NCBI RefSeq assembly: GCF_947495665.1
Contig: NZ_CANLZV010000012.1
Coordinates: forward strand, 1 to 64,000
DNA: 64,000 nt
Direction: 5' to 3'
Source of the DNA: an uncultured Sunxiuqinia sp.
GTDB taxonomy: Bacteria > Bacteroidota > Bacteroidia > Bacteroidales > Prolixibacteraceae
The notes under the pieces are model-generated. The model searched no databases, was not told the DNA's origin, and worked only from the letters and a program-made list of their open reading frames with translations. A program made the translations under genes and the position numbers. Of this stretch, positions 26,348-36,000 are shown in pieces. The stretch's first letter is position 1. Each line of letters starts with the position of its first letter.

Positions 26348-27322
26348 ATGGTTGAATTATATTGCGTTAGGGCAGAATTTGGAACTTATACCGAACAATT
26401 CATTAGTGGGGGCTATGTTTCTATTGGTTGGCTCCCAAATAATAATCTTTCGGGAATAAAGAAAAGAGAAGATTTGTACCCCTTATATAAACAAGAATAC
26501 CCGAAAGACAAGAGCAACGTAGTTATTGGACAGCAAGTCGGACAGATAGCCCGTTTCTTATTGGATATTCAACCAGGGGATTATGTTATTACCCCGGCAA
26601 AAGATACTGAATACATTTACTATGGGGTGGTGGAGCAGAATCCGTACTATTTTGCAGACATGATGGTAGATGCTTGTCCTTACAAGCATCGTAAAAAGGT
26701 AAAATGGACAAAGGAGCCTATTCAACGCTCTCAGTTTTCAGTACCATTCCAAAATACAATTCGTTCATCGTTAACTGTGTTTTCCATCAGTCATAAAAAG
26801 AACTTCTTTTCGACAATCGGTCACTCTGAGTTACTTTCAAAATCAGAACAAAAAGCGGAATACGATTACTATACAACTGTGCTCAACAGAATACTTGAGC
26901 TTGATGCAACGGAATTTGAAATTTTGATAACTCACCTGCTCACAGCTTTAGGCTTTGAAGGCAGTGAGCACAAAGGGAAAGTCGGAGATGGAGGTGTTGA
27001 TGCTATTGGTGAGCTAAATATCTCTGGCATGGCAAAAATGAAGATTTTTGTTCAGGCTAAACGCTATAAGTTGGGAGCAAAGATTAAGGCCAATACCGTA
27101 AAAGAACTTCGTCAAAATATTCCTTCAAATGGGCAGGGGGCCTTCATTACAACTGCAGACTACCAGGATGCAGCTAAGAAAATTGCAAACGAGCAAGGCT
27201 TCCCACGTATTGGGTTGATTAATGGAACCCAATTGGTTGATATTTTAGTGGAACATTGGGATGATATTCCTGAAGAGTTTCAGAAAAAATTGAATCTGAA
27301 GATTGGTTTGGTAATCGCTTAA
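26348..27322 (+). CDS. Mrr-type restriction endonuclease with N-terminal PUA/EVE-like domain
   Basis: This 324-residue protein has two parts. Residues 1-140 form a beta-rich domain (GQQVGQIARFLLDIQPGDYV, YYGVVEQNPYYF) that resembles PUA/EVE-type readers of modified bases in Mrr and McrB-like proteins. Residues 185-300 are an Mrr catalytic domain, with E in FEILITHLLTALGF, D in GDGGVDAIG and Q-x-K in FVQAKRYK, which together form the PD-(D/E)XK site. Enzymes of this type cut DNA carrying methylated or otherwise modified bases. The gene lies 28 bp after res and 10 bp before the helicase gene. A modification-dependent nuclease beside a methyltransferase raises a self-protection question. The nuclease domain is confident; the reader domain is inferred. 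Confidence 0.82.
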   Translation: MVELYCVRAEFGTYTEQFISGGYVSIGWLPNNNLSGIKKREDLYPLYKQEYPKDKSNVVIGQQVGQIARFLLDIQPGDYVITPAKDTEYIYYGVVEQNPYYFADMMVDACPYKHRKKVKWTKEPIQRSQFSVPFQNTIRSSLTVFSISHKKNFFSTIGHSELLSKSEQKAEYDYYTTVLNRILELDATEFEILITHLLTALGFEGSEHKGKVGDGGVDAIGELNISGMAKMKIFVQAKRYKLGAKIKANTVKELRQNIPSNGQGAFITTADYQDAAKKIANEQGFPRIGLINGTQLVDILVEHWDDIPEEFQKKLNLKIGLVIA

Positions 27323-27332
27323 ACAGAATGCA

Positions 27333-30300
27333 ATGAAACTCATCGATAATATAAACTCAAGGCTAGTTGACGACCTGAAAGTCGAAATCAAAAAAGGAAG
27401 TAAGCTTTCAATTGCTGCCTCAACATTTTCGATTTACGCTTTTGAAGCGCTGGTAAAAGAACTAAAAAGCGTTGAGGAGATGCGTTTCATTTTTACCTCT
27501 CCCACCTTCATTGAGGAAAAGTTTCAAAAGGAAGTCCGTGAGTTTTATATCCCGCACATTTACAACGAGCAACACCTGTGTGGTGGTGAGTTCGAATTGC
27601 GATTAAAAAATGAGCTGAACCAGAGAGCCATTGCGAAAGAGTGTAGCGATTGGGTGAAAAATAAAGTGACCTTCAAGTCAAATATCCATTCCAATCAGCC
27701 CTTAAATGGAATGCTCCATATTAATCAGGCAGATGCTGACGGTAAAGCTTTTTCAAATATCAACGGCTTCACTACTTCTGATCTGGGCGTTACGCATAAG
27801 AAAGGCTTTCCTACACTCATCCAGAAGGTGGATTTTCCGGAAAGTAGAGCATACCTTGATTGGTTTAACCAGGTGTGGTCGGACAAAGAAAGCTTGCACG
27901 ACGTTACTGCCAAGGTTCAGGAGTACTTTAGAAACGCGTACAAAGAGAATAGCCCTGAATTCATCTACTTTGTGACCCTGTACAACATCTTCAATGAGTT
28001 TCTGAGTGACCTTTCACTCGAAAATTTACCCAACGAAGAAATTGGCTTTAAAGATACCGAAGTATGGCGGATGCTCTACAATTTCCAGCAGGATGCAGTA
28101 ATTGGGGCTATCAACAAACTCGAAAAATACAACGGCTGCATTGTGGCTGATAGCGTCGGTCTTGGAAAAACATTTACTGCGCTTGGTATTATCAAATATT
28201 ACGAGAAGCGAAACAAAGATGTCCTGGTGCTATGTCCAAAAAAACTGGAGGATAACTGGAATACTTATCGACACAACGACAAAGGAAATATATTGGCCAA
28301 AGATAAATTCAATTACGATGTACTATTCCATACTGATCTGTCCCGTGAGCGCGGCTTTAGTAATGGGCGCAAACTCGAGAATGTCAACTGGGGAAATTAT
28401 GGTCTGGTGGTCATCGACGAGTCTCACAACTTCAGAAACAACAACACCACTGTAGGAAAAGAAAATCGCTATCAGAAGTTACTCCGTAAAATTATTCAGG
28501 AAGGGATTGATACAAAAGTGCTGATGCTGTCTGCTACGCCCGTCAATAACAGGTTTAATGATCTGAAAAACCAGTTGGCACTAGCCTATGAAGGAATGCC
28601 GGAACTGATGGACAAAAAACTGGATACAGAGAAAGGAATCGAATCAGTCTTCCGAAGTGCACAAAAAGCCTTTAATAGCTGGTCAAAATTGGAATTGCAA
28701 CGACGATCAACAGAAACCCTGTTGGAAATGCTCGACTTTGACTTTTTCCAAATTCTTGACAGCTTAACCATTGCACGATCGCGGAAACACATTACAACCT
28801 ATTACGATACCTCGGCAATAGGAAAATTTCCTCAACGGAACAAACCCGTCTCAATTCAATGTCCATTGATCGAGTCGAATGAGTTAGACTTTAAGACAAT
28901 AGCAGAACAACTTTCATTACTCAATCTTTCAGTGTATTCACCTTTGAGTTACATTTTGGATAGTAAGGTCCAATTGTATGCCGAGTTGTATGACAAGGAG
29001 GTCAAATCAGGTCGCTTTACGCAGGTCGATCGTGAAAAGTCCCTGCAATTGCTCATGCGAATGAACTTGCTAAAACGGATCGAAAGTTCTGTGATGGCCT
29101 TTCGTTTGACAATCGAAAATATTCTCAGTCAGATTTACGATGCCCTGAAGGTAATTACAAACAATGCTGACGGTGACTTTACCTCCGCGCAATTCGACTC
29201 AACGACTGATGATTTAGACTGGGAACCAGACTGGGGTGACGAAGAAAACATTATTGGGAAGAAAGTGAAAGTCCATATCGGCGATATGGATATTGCACGT
29301 TGGGAGGAAGATTTGAATGAGGATAGAATTATTCTCGAACAGCTTTTGGATGGAGTAAAAGATATCACGCCCAAAGAAGACTTGAAACTGATTCGCTTAA
29401 AAAAGAATATCGCTGAGAAAATTGAAACACCGGTTAATTCCGGCAATCGGAAGATAATCATCTTTACCGCCTTTGCCGATACAGCAAACTACCTCTATGC
29501 ATCATTGAAAGAGCAACTCAGGAAAGATTTTGGGATTAATACAGCTTTAATAACAGGCTCAAAGCGAACCTGTACCATTAAAAATATTCCCTACGACCTC
29601 AATTCGCTTCTAACCTGTTTCTCTCCGGTGTCAAAAAATAAGGCACTGGCACATGCCAGCCTGAATGCAGACATTGACCTGCTAATAGCTACTGATTGTA
29701 TCTCGGAAGGTCAAAACTTACAGGATTGTGATTACTTAATTAACTATGATATTCACTGGAACCCGGTGCGGATCATTCAGCGCTTTGGGCGTATTGATCG
29801 GATTGGCTCCATTAATGAGTCGATTACAATGGTCAACTTTTGGCCCGATGTGACATTGGATACCTACATCAACCTGAAACAGCGGGTCGAAAATCGCATG
29901 TTAATAGCAAATATGGCAGGTACCGGTGATGATAACATTCTGAATGCAGAGGAGAAAGACCTGGAGTATCGAAAAATTCAGCTCCAACGCCTGAAAGAGG
30001 AAGTAGTGGATTTGGAGGATTTACGGGAAGGAGTAAGCATCACAGATTTGGGATTGAATGACTTCCGGGTCGATTTAGCAAATATGATTAAGGAGTATGG
30101 CTACCTCAAGAATATTCCGGAAGGACTGCATGCCATAACAGGAACAAACGAGTTCCTGCCGCAGGGGGTGATCTTTGTCCTCAAAAATGTAAATACCCAA
30201 GTCAATATTAATAAAATGAACCGCTTGCATCCATATTATTTGGTTTATCTGAATAACGAGGGCGAGCTAATAAACAATCATGTTGATGCGAAGAAAATTC

Positions 30301-30560
30301 TGGATAAATTCCGCATGTTATGCAAAGGTAAAAAAGATCCTTTGAATCAACTGTGCGAAGAGCTCAGTGCAGAAACGAGCGATTATCGGAATATGGATAA
30401 ATACTCAGGTCTGCTTCGTAAGTCAATTAGCACAGTCCTTCAAACGGAAGAGGAGCGGGATGTACTTTCCTTGTTTAAAGCTGGAGGAACAACAGCTTTG
30501 CAGAACACCATCAAAGGAATTGAGGATTTTAAGCTGATTTCATTTATAATCGTTAAATAG
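27333..30560 (+). CDS. SNF2-type helicase with N-terminal phospholipase-D-like domain
   Basis: This 1075-residue protein has an N-terminal region of about 200 residues resembling the PLD-like domains of defence helicases (KLSIAASTFSIYAFEALVKE, MRFIFTSPTFIEEKF). A canonical HKD catalytic motif is not obvious. The helicase core has Walker A ADSVGLGKTFTA near 271, Walker B VVIDESHNFRN near 362, LMLSATPVNNRF near 400, and the C-terminal lobe with ATDCISEGQNLQDCDYLINY and IIQRFGRIDRIGS near 815. A long helical C-terminus follows. Genes of this type often pair with DUF4391, as here (7-bp gap). It probably translocates on DNA in a defence complex. Confidence 0.85.
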   Translation: MKLIDNINSRLVDDLKVEIKKGSKLSIAASTFSIYAFEALVKELKSVEEMRFIFTSPTFIEEKFQKEVREFYIPHIYNEQHLCGGEFELRLKNELNQRAIAKECSDWVKNKVTFKSNIHSNQPLNGMLHINQADADGKAFSNINGFTTSDLGVTHKKGFPTLIQKVDFPESRAYLDWFNQVWSDKESLHDVTAKVQEYFRNAYKENSPEFIYFVTLYNIFNEFLSDLSLENLPNEEIGFKDTEVWRMLYNFQQDAVIGAINKLEKYNGCIVADSVGLGKTFTALGIIKYYEKRNKDVLVLCPKKLEDNWNTYRHNDKGNILAKDKFNYDVLFHTDLSRERGFSNGRKLENVNWGNYGLVVIDESHNFRNNNTTVGKENRYQKLLRKIIQEGIDTKVLMLSATPVNNRFNDLKNQLALAYEGMPELMDKKLDTEKGIESVFRSAQKAFNSWSKLELQRRSTETLLEMLDFDFFQILDSLTIARSRKHITTYYDTSAIGKFPQRNKPVSIQCPLIESNELDFKTIAEQLSLLNLSVYSPLSYILDSKVQLYAELYDKEVKSGRFTQVDREKSLQLLMRMNLLKRIESSVMAFRLTIENILSQIYDALKVITNNADGDFTSAQFDSTTDDLDWEPDWGDEENIIGKKVKVHIGDMDIARWEEDLNEDRIILEQLLDGVKDITPKEDLKLIRLKKNIAEKIETPVNSGNRKIIIFTAFADTANYLYASLKEQLRKDFGINTALITGSKRTCTIKNIPYDLNSLLTCFSPVSKNKALAHASLNADIDLLIATDCISEGQNLQDCDYLINYDIHWNPVRIIQRFGRIDRIGSINESITMVNFWPDVTLDTYINLKQRVENRMLIANMAGTGDDNILNAEEKDLEYRKIQLQRLKEEVVDLEDLREGVSITDLGLNDFRVDLANMIKEYGYLKNIPEGLHAITGTNEFLPQGVIFVLKNVNTQVNINKMNRLHPYYLVYLNNEGELINNHVDAKKILDKFRMLCKGKKDPLNQLCEELSAETSDYRNMDKYSGLLRKSISTVLQTEEERDVLSLFKAGGTTALQNTIKGIEDFKLISFIIVK

Positions 30561-30567
30561 CAAGCTG

Positions 30568-31206
30568 ATGTTCCAATTGCCTCAAACAACTATCGTAAAC
30601 AAGGTAATTCCGAAAAACGCTTTCGATAATTATACCTCTTCTAAGCAAAAGCGAATGTTTATCGATAAGGTGGCAAAAATCAAATGGGAAAATAAACTAT
30701 CTGCTACTACTATTAACCTGGAAGGGATTGAGGTTGAGGAAATACAGATCTTTAGTATCTGCCTAAAGGAAAAAGATCAGATCGCTGATCTGATACAAAT
30801 TATCGATCGGTCAATTCCGTATCCAATCATTTTTTTAGTTACTCACGGTGAGGAAGCAATGATTTCGTTGGCAAAGAAACATCCTCATCCTACGAACGAA
30901 AACACGGCAGTTATCGATTGGACCTTCACCTCCGCTTGGTTTGATAAAGCAGAAAATCCCTACCAGCTGAATCTCCGGCAAAGCCTCGACTTCATTTTCA
31001 ATGACCTATGTTTTCAGCTTTCAGGTAAGACCCAATCCGACTCCTCAGACATATCAGCCCTGATCGAAAACGTGCAGCAGATCAAACAGCTCCAACAAAA
31101 AATCACCAAACTCGAACAGGAAATAAAACGCTGCAAACAATTCAACCGAAAAGTCGAACTAAACCTGGAGCTGCAGGAATATAGGTCGATACTAATTTCA
31201 CTATAA
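30568..31206 (+). CDS. DUF4391 family protein
   Basis: This 212-residue protein begins MFQLPQTTIVNKVIPKNAFD and continues KRMFIDKVAKIKWENKLSAT, matching the DUF4391 family as I know it. It ends in a coiled coil (IKQLQQKITKLEQEIKRCKQ) that suggests oligomerisation. The family is found beside PLD-SNF2 helicases and methyltransferases in bacterial defence loci, but its biochemical function is unknown. It starts 7 bp after the helicase gene and is the last member of the plus-strand cluster. It may be a structural partner of the helicase. Confidence 0.82.
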   Translation: MFQLPQTTIVNKVIPKNAFDNYTSSKQKRMFIDKVAKIKWENKLSATTINLEGIEVEEIQIFSICLKEKDQIADLIQIIDRSIPYPIIFLVTHGEEAMISLAKKHPHPTNENTAVIDWTFTSAWFDKAENPYQLNLRQSLDFIFNDLCFQLSGKTQSDSSDISALIENVQQIKQLQQKITKLEQEIKRCKQFNRKVELNLELQEYRSILISL

Positions 31207-31264
31207 GCTACTAGGGACGATCAGGACACTAACTTTTTAGATTTATTTGAGTTATGTGTGAGAA

Positions 31265-32470
31265 TTATTCACCATACAGTTCTTTAATTTTTGACAGCAT
31301 GGATCTTCTTTGTGCTGCAACGTAAATATTCCACTCTTTACTTATTAACTCTTTTGTAGATGTGAATCTTCGAGCTCTATTTAAGATGGACGATTCATCC
31401 CATTTATTCATAAATGTCATCATGTGTGAGCATACATCATCAATAATTTTGAGGTCCAAGGCTGCATTATATGCTCCTGGACTACCATCGCGAAACTGAG
31501 TTCTTATAGTATATTTTTGTGCTTCTTTAGCTATCTTTTTAGGCGTCCAGAATCTTCTAGCACCTCCCAATGCTCCTGTTTTGTTCTTGTTTAAACAAAT
31601 GTAGCCTTCATTTATGAATTCTTTTCGATACTTCTCTTCAAGTTTTCCTGCTTTGTTCATTGGAACATTTTTAATTATTTCAATTGCTTTGAAAGGAGTA
31701 TGCCGGGCCATTAGCTCTCGAACTGCTTGGTTTGAGCTGTTGTTTTTATGCATTGCGATCCGTTTTGAAAAATTGTAAGTGAGACCTACGTAGAATGAGT
31801 TTTTAATAGGAAAGAAGATTACATAGATACTTCTCTCTTTTAGGTTGGCAACTTTTTTCATGTGTGAGCAGACCTCTTCTAATATGTTTTTATTTCTTGC
31901 TGCTTGATAGGCTGATCTATTGCTGGATTGAAATTCGCCTAAAGTTCGGTATTTTAATGCTTCTTTAGAGATAGTAATTGCATTCCATTCTTTACGTTTG
32001 TTCTTCATGTGAGAAGTAATCATTCTCATGATTCCATTTTTGCATGCATAACGGTATGCCTGCAAGCTATTTTTCTTAAACTCGACTTTTGATTCATATT
32101 TTAAGGCCTCGTTTCTTGCTAGTTCTGTATTCCATTGAATTCGCTCCGGAATCATGTGACAACAAACCTTGTCCAGTATTCCGTGATGTCTTGCAGCATC
32201 ATAGGCTTTTGAAGATTGTTTTTGGAAATCAATACGCCTATTGTATTTGTTAGCTTCTTTTTGGATTTTCTCTTCGGACCAGGATTTTCTCTGTTTTTCC
32301 ATATGACCGCAAATCTGATCCAGTAACTTCAACTTCCGTGCACGATCATATGCTTTAGGTGAGCCTTTTTTGAAGTCATTTCGATGTTGGTACATTAACG
32401 CTTTATCATGAAGTCTTCTCTCTGTCCATTTCTCTCTCATGAGGGGCATTATTAAATGGGACAAATGCAA
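31265..32470 (-). CDS. GIY-YIG endonuclease with six helical repeats
   Basis: This 401-residue protein has an unusual layout. Four copies of a unit of about 49 residues come first, each following the pattern W-t-x4-i-x-x-e-A-x-x-Y, then F-x5-s-x-A-Y-x-A-A, then i-x-x-v-c-x-H-M (for example KAYDAARHHGILDKVCCHM). A GIY-YIG catalytic core of about 105 residues follows (SIYVIFFPIKNSFYVGLTYN, an arginine in KRIAMH, glutamate in KLEEKYRKEFI, and CLNKNKTG). Two more copies of the unit follow. The repeats probably bind DNA in the way modular NUMOD-like elements do. The gene is convergent with the type III cluster, and a degenerate IS5-type gene lies behind it. M1 is the reported start; M8 or M11 are possible alternatives. 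Confidence 0.78.
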   Translation of the reverse strand: MHLSHLIMPLMREKWTERRLHDKALMYQHRNDFKKGSPKAYDRARKLKLLDQICGHMEKQRKSWSEEKIQKEANKYNRRIDFQKQSSKAYDAARHHGILDKVCCHMIPERIQWNTELARNEALKYESKVEFKKNSLQAYRYACKNGIMRMITSHMKNKRKEWNAITISKEALKYRTLGEFQSSNRSAYQAARNKNILEEVCSHMKKVANLKERSIYVIFFPIKNSFYVGLTYNFSKRIAMHKNNSSNQAVRELMARHTPFKAIEIIKNVPMNKAGKLEEKYRKEFINEGYICLNKNKTGALGGARRFWTPKKIAKEAQKYTIRTQFRDGSPGAYNAALDLKIIDDVCSHMMTFMNKWDESSILNRARRFTSTKELISKEWNIYVAAQRRSMLSKIKELYGE

Positions 32471-32524
32471 TAGTAAATATGATATTCTTACGTGAGGGAT
32501 TGATTGTTTGTTATTTGTTTTAAT

Positions 32525-32965
32525 CAGTGCATCATTGCTGCCTTTAATCTCATCTCTTTTGGTTCGAATGGAAGCCTCTAATATTTTTTCTGCCCCTTGT
32601 CATGCAATGCGTTTGCGGAAGTGAACCATGTCAGATGGATCACACGGTGCTTCCTACTAAAACTTTGCTTCCCCACAAAAGTATTGTAAGTAACGATTCT
32701 GAACCCATTGCGCCATGACTGTTTCATCTCCTGAGTTGTAAATCCTTTTTAACAAAAGTAAGCCAACCATCGTTCGTATAGGCACCTAGGCTGCCCTGTA
32801 TGAGAGTAGAGTGGACTGAAGCTTTCTTCAAAATATTGTCAGTTCGTGCTTAGGATTAATGATGTCTTTGAGTATGGGACGGAATAAATTTTTTTGATCT
32901 TGATTAGGCAATCTCCCTTTCATAATTTCTGCAAGGTTTTTCCCTGATATACTAATAATCTTGCA
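32525..32965 (-). pseudogene. IS5-family transposase remnant
   Basis: Minus-strand sequence can be read in broken frames as MKGRLPNQDQKNLFRPILKD (from 32923), IINPKHELTIF, then VPIRTMVGLLLLKRIYNSGD, ETVMAQWVQNRYLQYFCGEA and CDPSDMVHFRKRIA. This is the N-terminal part of an IS5-type transposase, with several stops and frameshifts. The catalytic domain is missing. It lies in the 570-bp gap behind the two-component regulator gene and marks an old insertion. Confidence 0.8.
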
Positions 32966-33043
32966 ATTTAACACCTTGAAATCACGAATTTTCATTCATT
33001 AATCCTGCTGACAATCAATGGTTTGTTTTGTTTTGAGAATTGA

Positions 33044-36000
33044 CTAGCTATCATCTTCTATCTGGTTTAGTTTGGCTATGTACTCTTTGGGTGTTTGGTT
33101 GTAATGCTTTCTGAAACTTCTGGTAAAATAAGAGTGAGTAGAGAACCCAACTATATGAGCTGCTTCATCAATGTTGTATTGATTTGTTTTAAGTAAATTA
33201 ATGGCTTTTTCCAAGCGATATATACGAATGTATTCAGAAGTTGAATAGCCGGTCAGATTTTTAAGCTTACGATGCAGTTGGGAGCGACTAATGCCAATCA
33301 GACTTGTCAGTAGCTCAATATCGAATTTTTCGTTATTTAGGTGTTCTTCAATGATATTGTTTAGTTTTTTTAGGAAGTAATTATCGAGTCCATTCATCTC
33401 GGATGATTCAGTAGCCGGTATTTTAGGACCAAAATATTTGCGAAGCTTAGCACGCTGTCCCAGTAGGTTGCTTATTTGAGTTAGTAACAGCTCGTCGTCA
33501 AACGGTTTTGGTAGAAAGGAATCAGCACCCAATTGCATTCCTGTAATCTGATTCTCTGTTGATGAAAGGGCTGTTAAGAGAATGACCGGTATATGAGAAG
33601 TGGCCATGTCGCTTTTTATTTTAGCGCAAAGTTTGAATCCGTCTATTTCAGGCATCATAACATCCGAAACAATTATATCCACTGCTGTTGATTGAAGTAT
33701 ATCCAGTGCAATTTTCCCATTTTCTGCTGTTTTTGTCTGGTACTGTGGCTTTAGTACGGAGCTTATATATGTTCTTAAGTCCGGATTATCTTCCACAATC
33801 AGAACCATAGCATTTGATTTTTGACTTTTTTCTTTAGCTTCATGAATTACTAAATCCTGAGAAATAGTTGTGCTATAGGATTCAAAATATATGTTTTCAC
33901 CCTCTTGCTTTAGCGGTAGCTGAACGACAAAACAGCTGCCTTTGCCCGGTGTGCTGTATGCATGCAGGCAGCCTTTGTGCATAAGCGTAAAGTCGCGACA
34001 CAATGAAAGGCCAATGCCTGAACTGTTTTTGCGTAAGTCTTTGCCTTGTTCAAAGCGGTCGAATACTTTCCTGAGGTCTTGCGCATCTATTCCCGGACCT
34101 TCATCTTCTATTAAAATAGATATAGTTTCGTCGGTGTGGAGTTCGCCAAAACTGGTGTGGTTTTGATACTCATCCTTTGGAGGTTGGTGTTTACCTTTTT
34201 TTAATGAAAGACTAATTTTTTTGTTGTTGGTTGTGAACTTAAAGGAGTTCGAAAGCAAATTAAAAATAATGTAATCTAGCTTTTCAGGATCAAACTCCAT
34301 TTTAATGTGTTTATCCGGGTAGCTTTCCGTAAAAGAAATGGACTTCGATTGGATGTCAAAAGAAAAATGCAAGCTTCGCTCTTTAAGAAAACCAATGACA
34401 TCATCGGTCAAAAGGTTTAATTTCTCTTTTCCTTCTTCCAATTTACGAAAGTCGATGATTTGATTAATCAGTATAAGTAACCGCTTTGAGTTGCGCTGAA
34501 TAATATCTACCATCTCTCTCTGAGAATCTGTTAAGTTATCAGCTTCGATTAATGATTTGGTAGGCCCTGAAATAAGTGACAGAGGGGTCTTGAATTCATG
34601 CGATACGTTGGTAAAAAAGCTTAGCTTCAGTTCATTGATATCCTCTTCCTGTTGGTGTTGTATTTTCTGTATAATGATGTCATTTCTCAGTTTTGTCCGT
34701 GCCTTTAATATTCTTATTAAGAAAAACAGGATGGAGCCAACAAGTAGTAAATAAGTAATATAGGCTGTGTTTGTTGCATAAAGCGGTTTGGTTATGGTTA
34801 TGTGTATACGTGCAGGCTCCAAGCACCATATGCCATCATTATTACAGCTTTTTACTTCAAATATGTATGAGCCCCATTTCAGGTTGGTGAACATGGCTGA
34901 AGCCTCCTGGCCTGCTTCAATCCACTCATCATAGAAATTGACCAGCCGGTACTGGAAGCGGTTTTTTTCGGGTAATAAGTAATTGTCCGAAGTGAATTTA
35001 AAGCGGAGGGTGGTTTCATTTGGTTTAAGACGTAGTTGATTGGTAACGGAGTCCATGTTGGTATAGAAAAGATTGCAGTGCTTCTCATTATTAATGATGG
35101 CATCGCTTATAATTACCTTTGGTGGTCGGGTATTAATTTTTATGTTATCTGTATTTACAGTAGTGAAACCATTAGTGCCTCCAAAGTACAATAAGTTATC
35201 TTGGTCTTTAAATATCGATTGTGGATTAAACCAAAGGCCTTGTATTCCGTCTGAGGTCTTAAAATGCCTTGCGGTTTGGTGTTCTGGTTTATACAATACC
35301 AGACCATTATTGGTTGTAATCCAGATGTGTTGATTGAAGTCTTCTAAAACGCCATAAACGGCATTGTTGTTTAATAGATTGTTGGCATTGAAACTGGTAA
35401 ACTTGTCATCTTTTGGATTATAAATAATGAGATCCGTTTTAGTTCCTATCCAGATTGTTCCGTTCTTGAGTTCTGTAATGGAGTAGATTAATCTGTTTAA
35501 CCCGGCTTGTGCATTTTTTTTAATAGGAGTATTAGGTTTAAGCGGAATGCACCTGATATCGCTCACGGTTCCTATCCAGATATTTGAGTTGGAATCCACA
35601 ATGATGGATTTAATGAACGGCGAGTTGTTTGGTATTTCGTTGGGGAATATTGACGATTGAAAAGAAATTTTCTTGGTTTTGTGATGGTAGAAGTTGAGAC
35701 CTCCCCCGTGTGTACCTATCCATACTCCTGAATCAACCGGGAAAAGCGAATAAACTTCATTGAAAGAAATATGCTTCCCATCTTCCGGACCGGCATCAAA
35801 ATGCGTATAAGAGCTGTAGCCCGCTGGTTTATGCCAAAGTCCGTTTGCTTTTGTTGCTACCCAGTGCCCGTCGAAGCTATCAAAACATTGGTATTTAATA
35901 TTGTAGGTATTTTGGTCGTTGGAGAGAGGTACTGTTGTAAAGGTGCCTTGTTGCTTATCAAAGCTGTTGAGCCCTCCCCTTTCGGTTCCAACAAATATTT

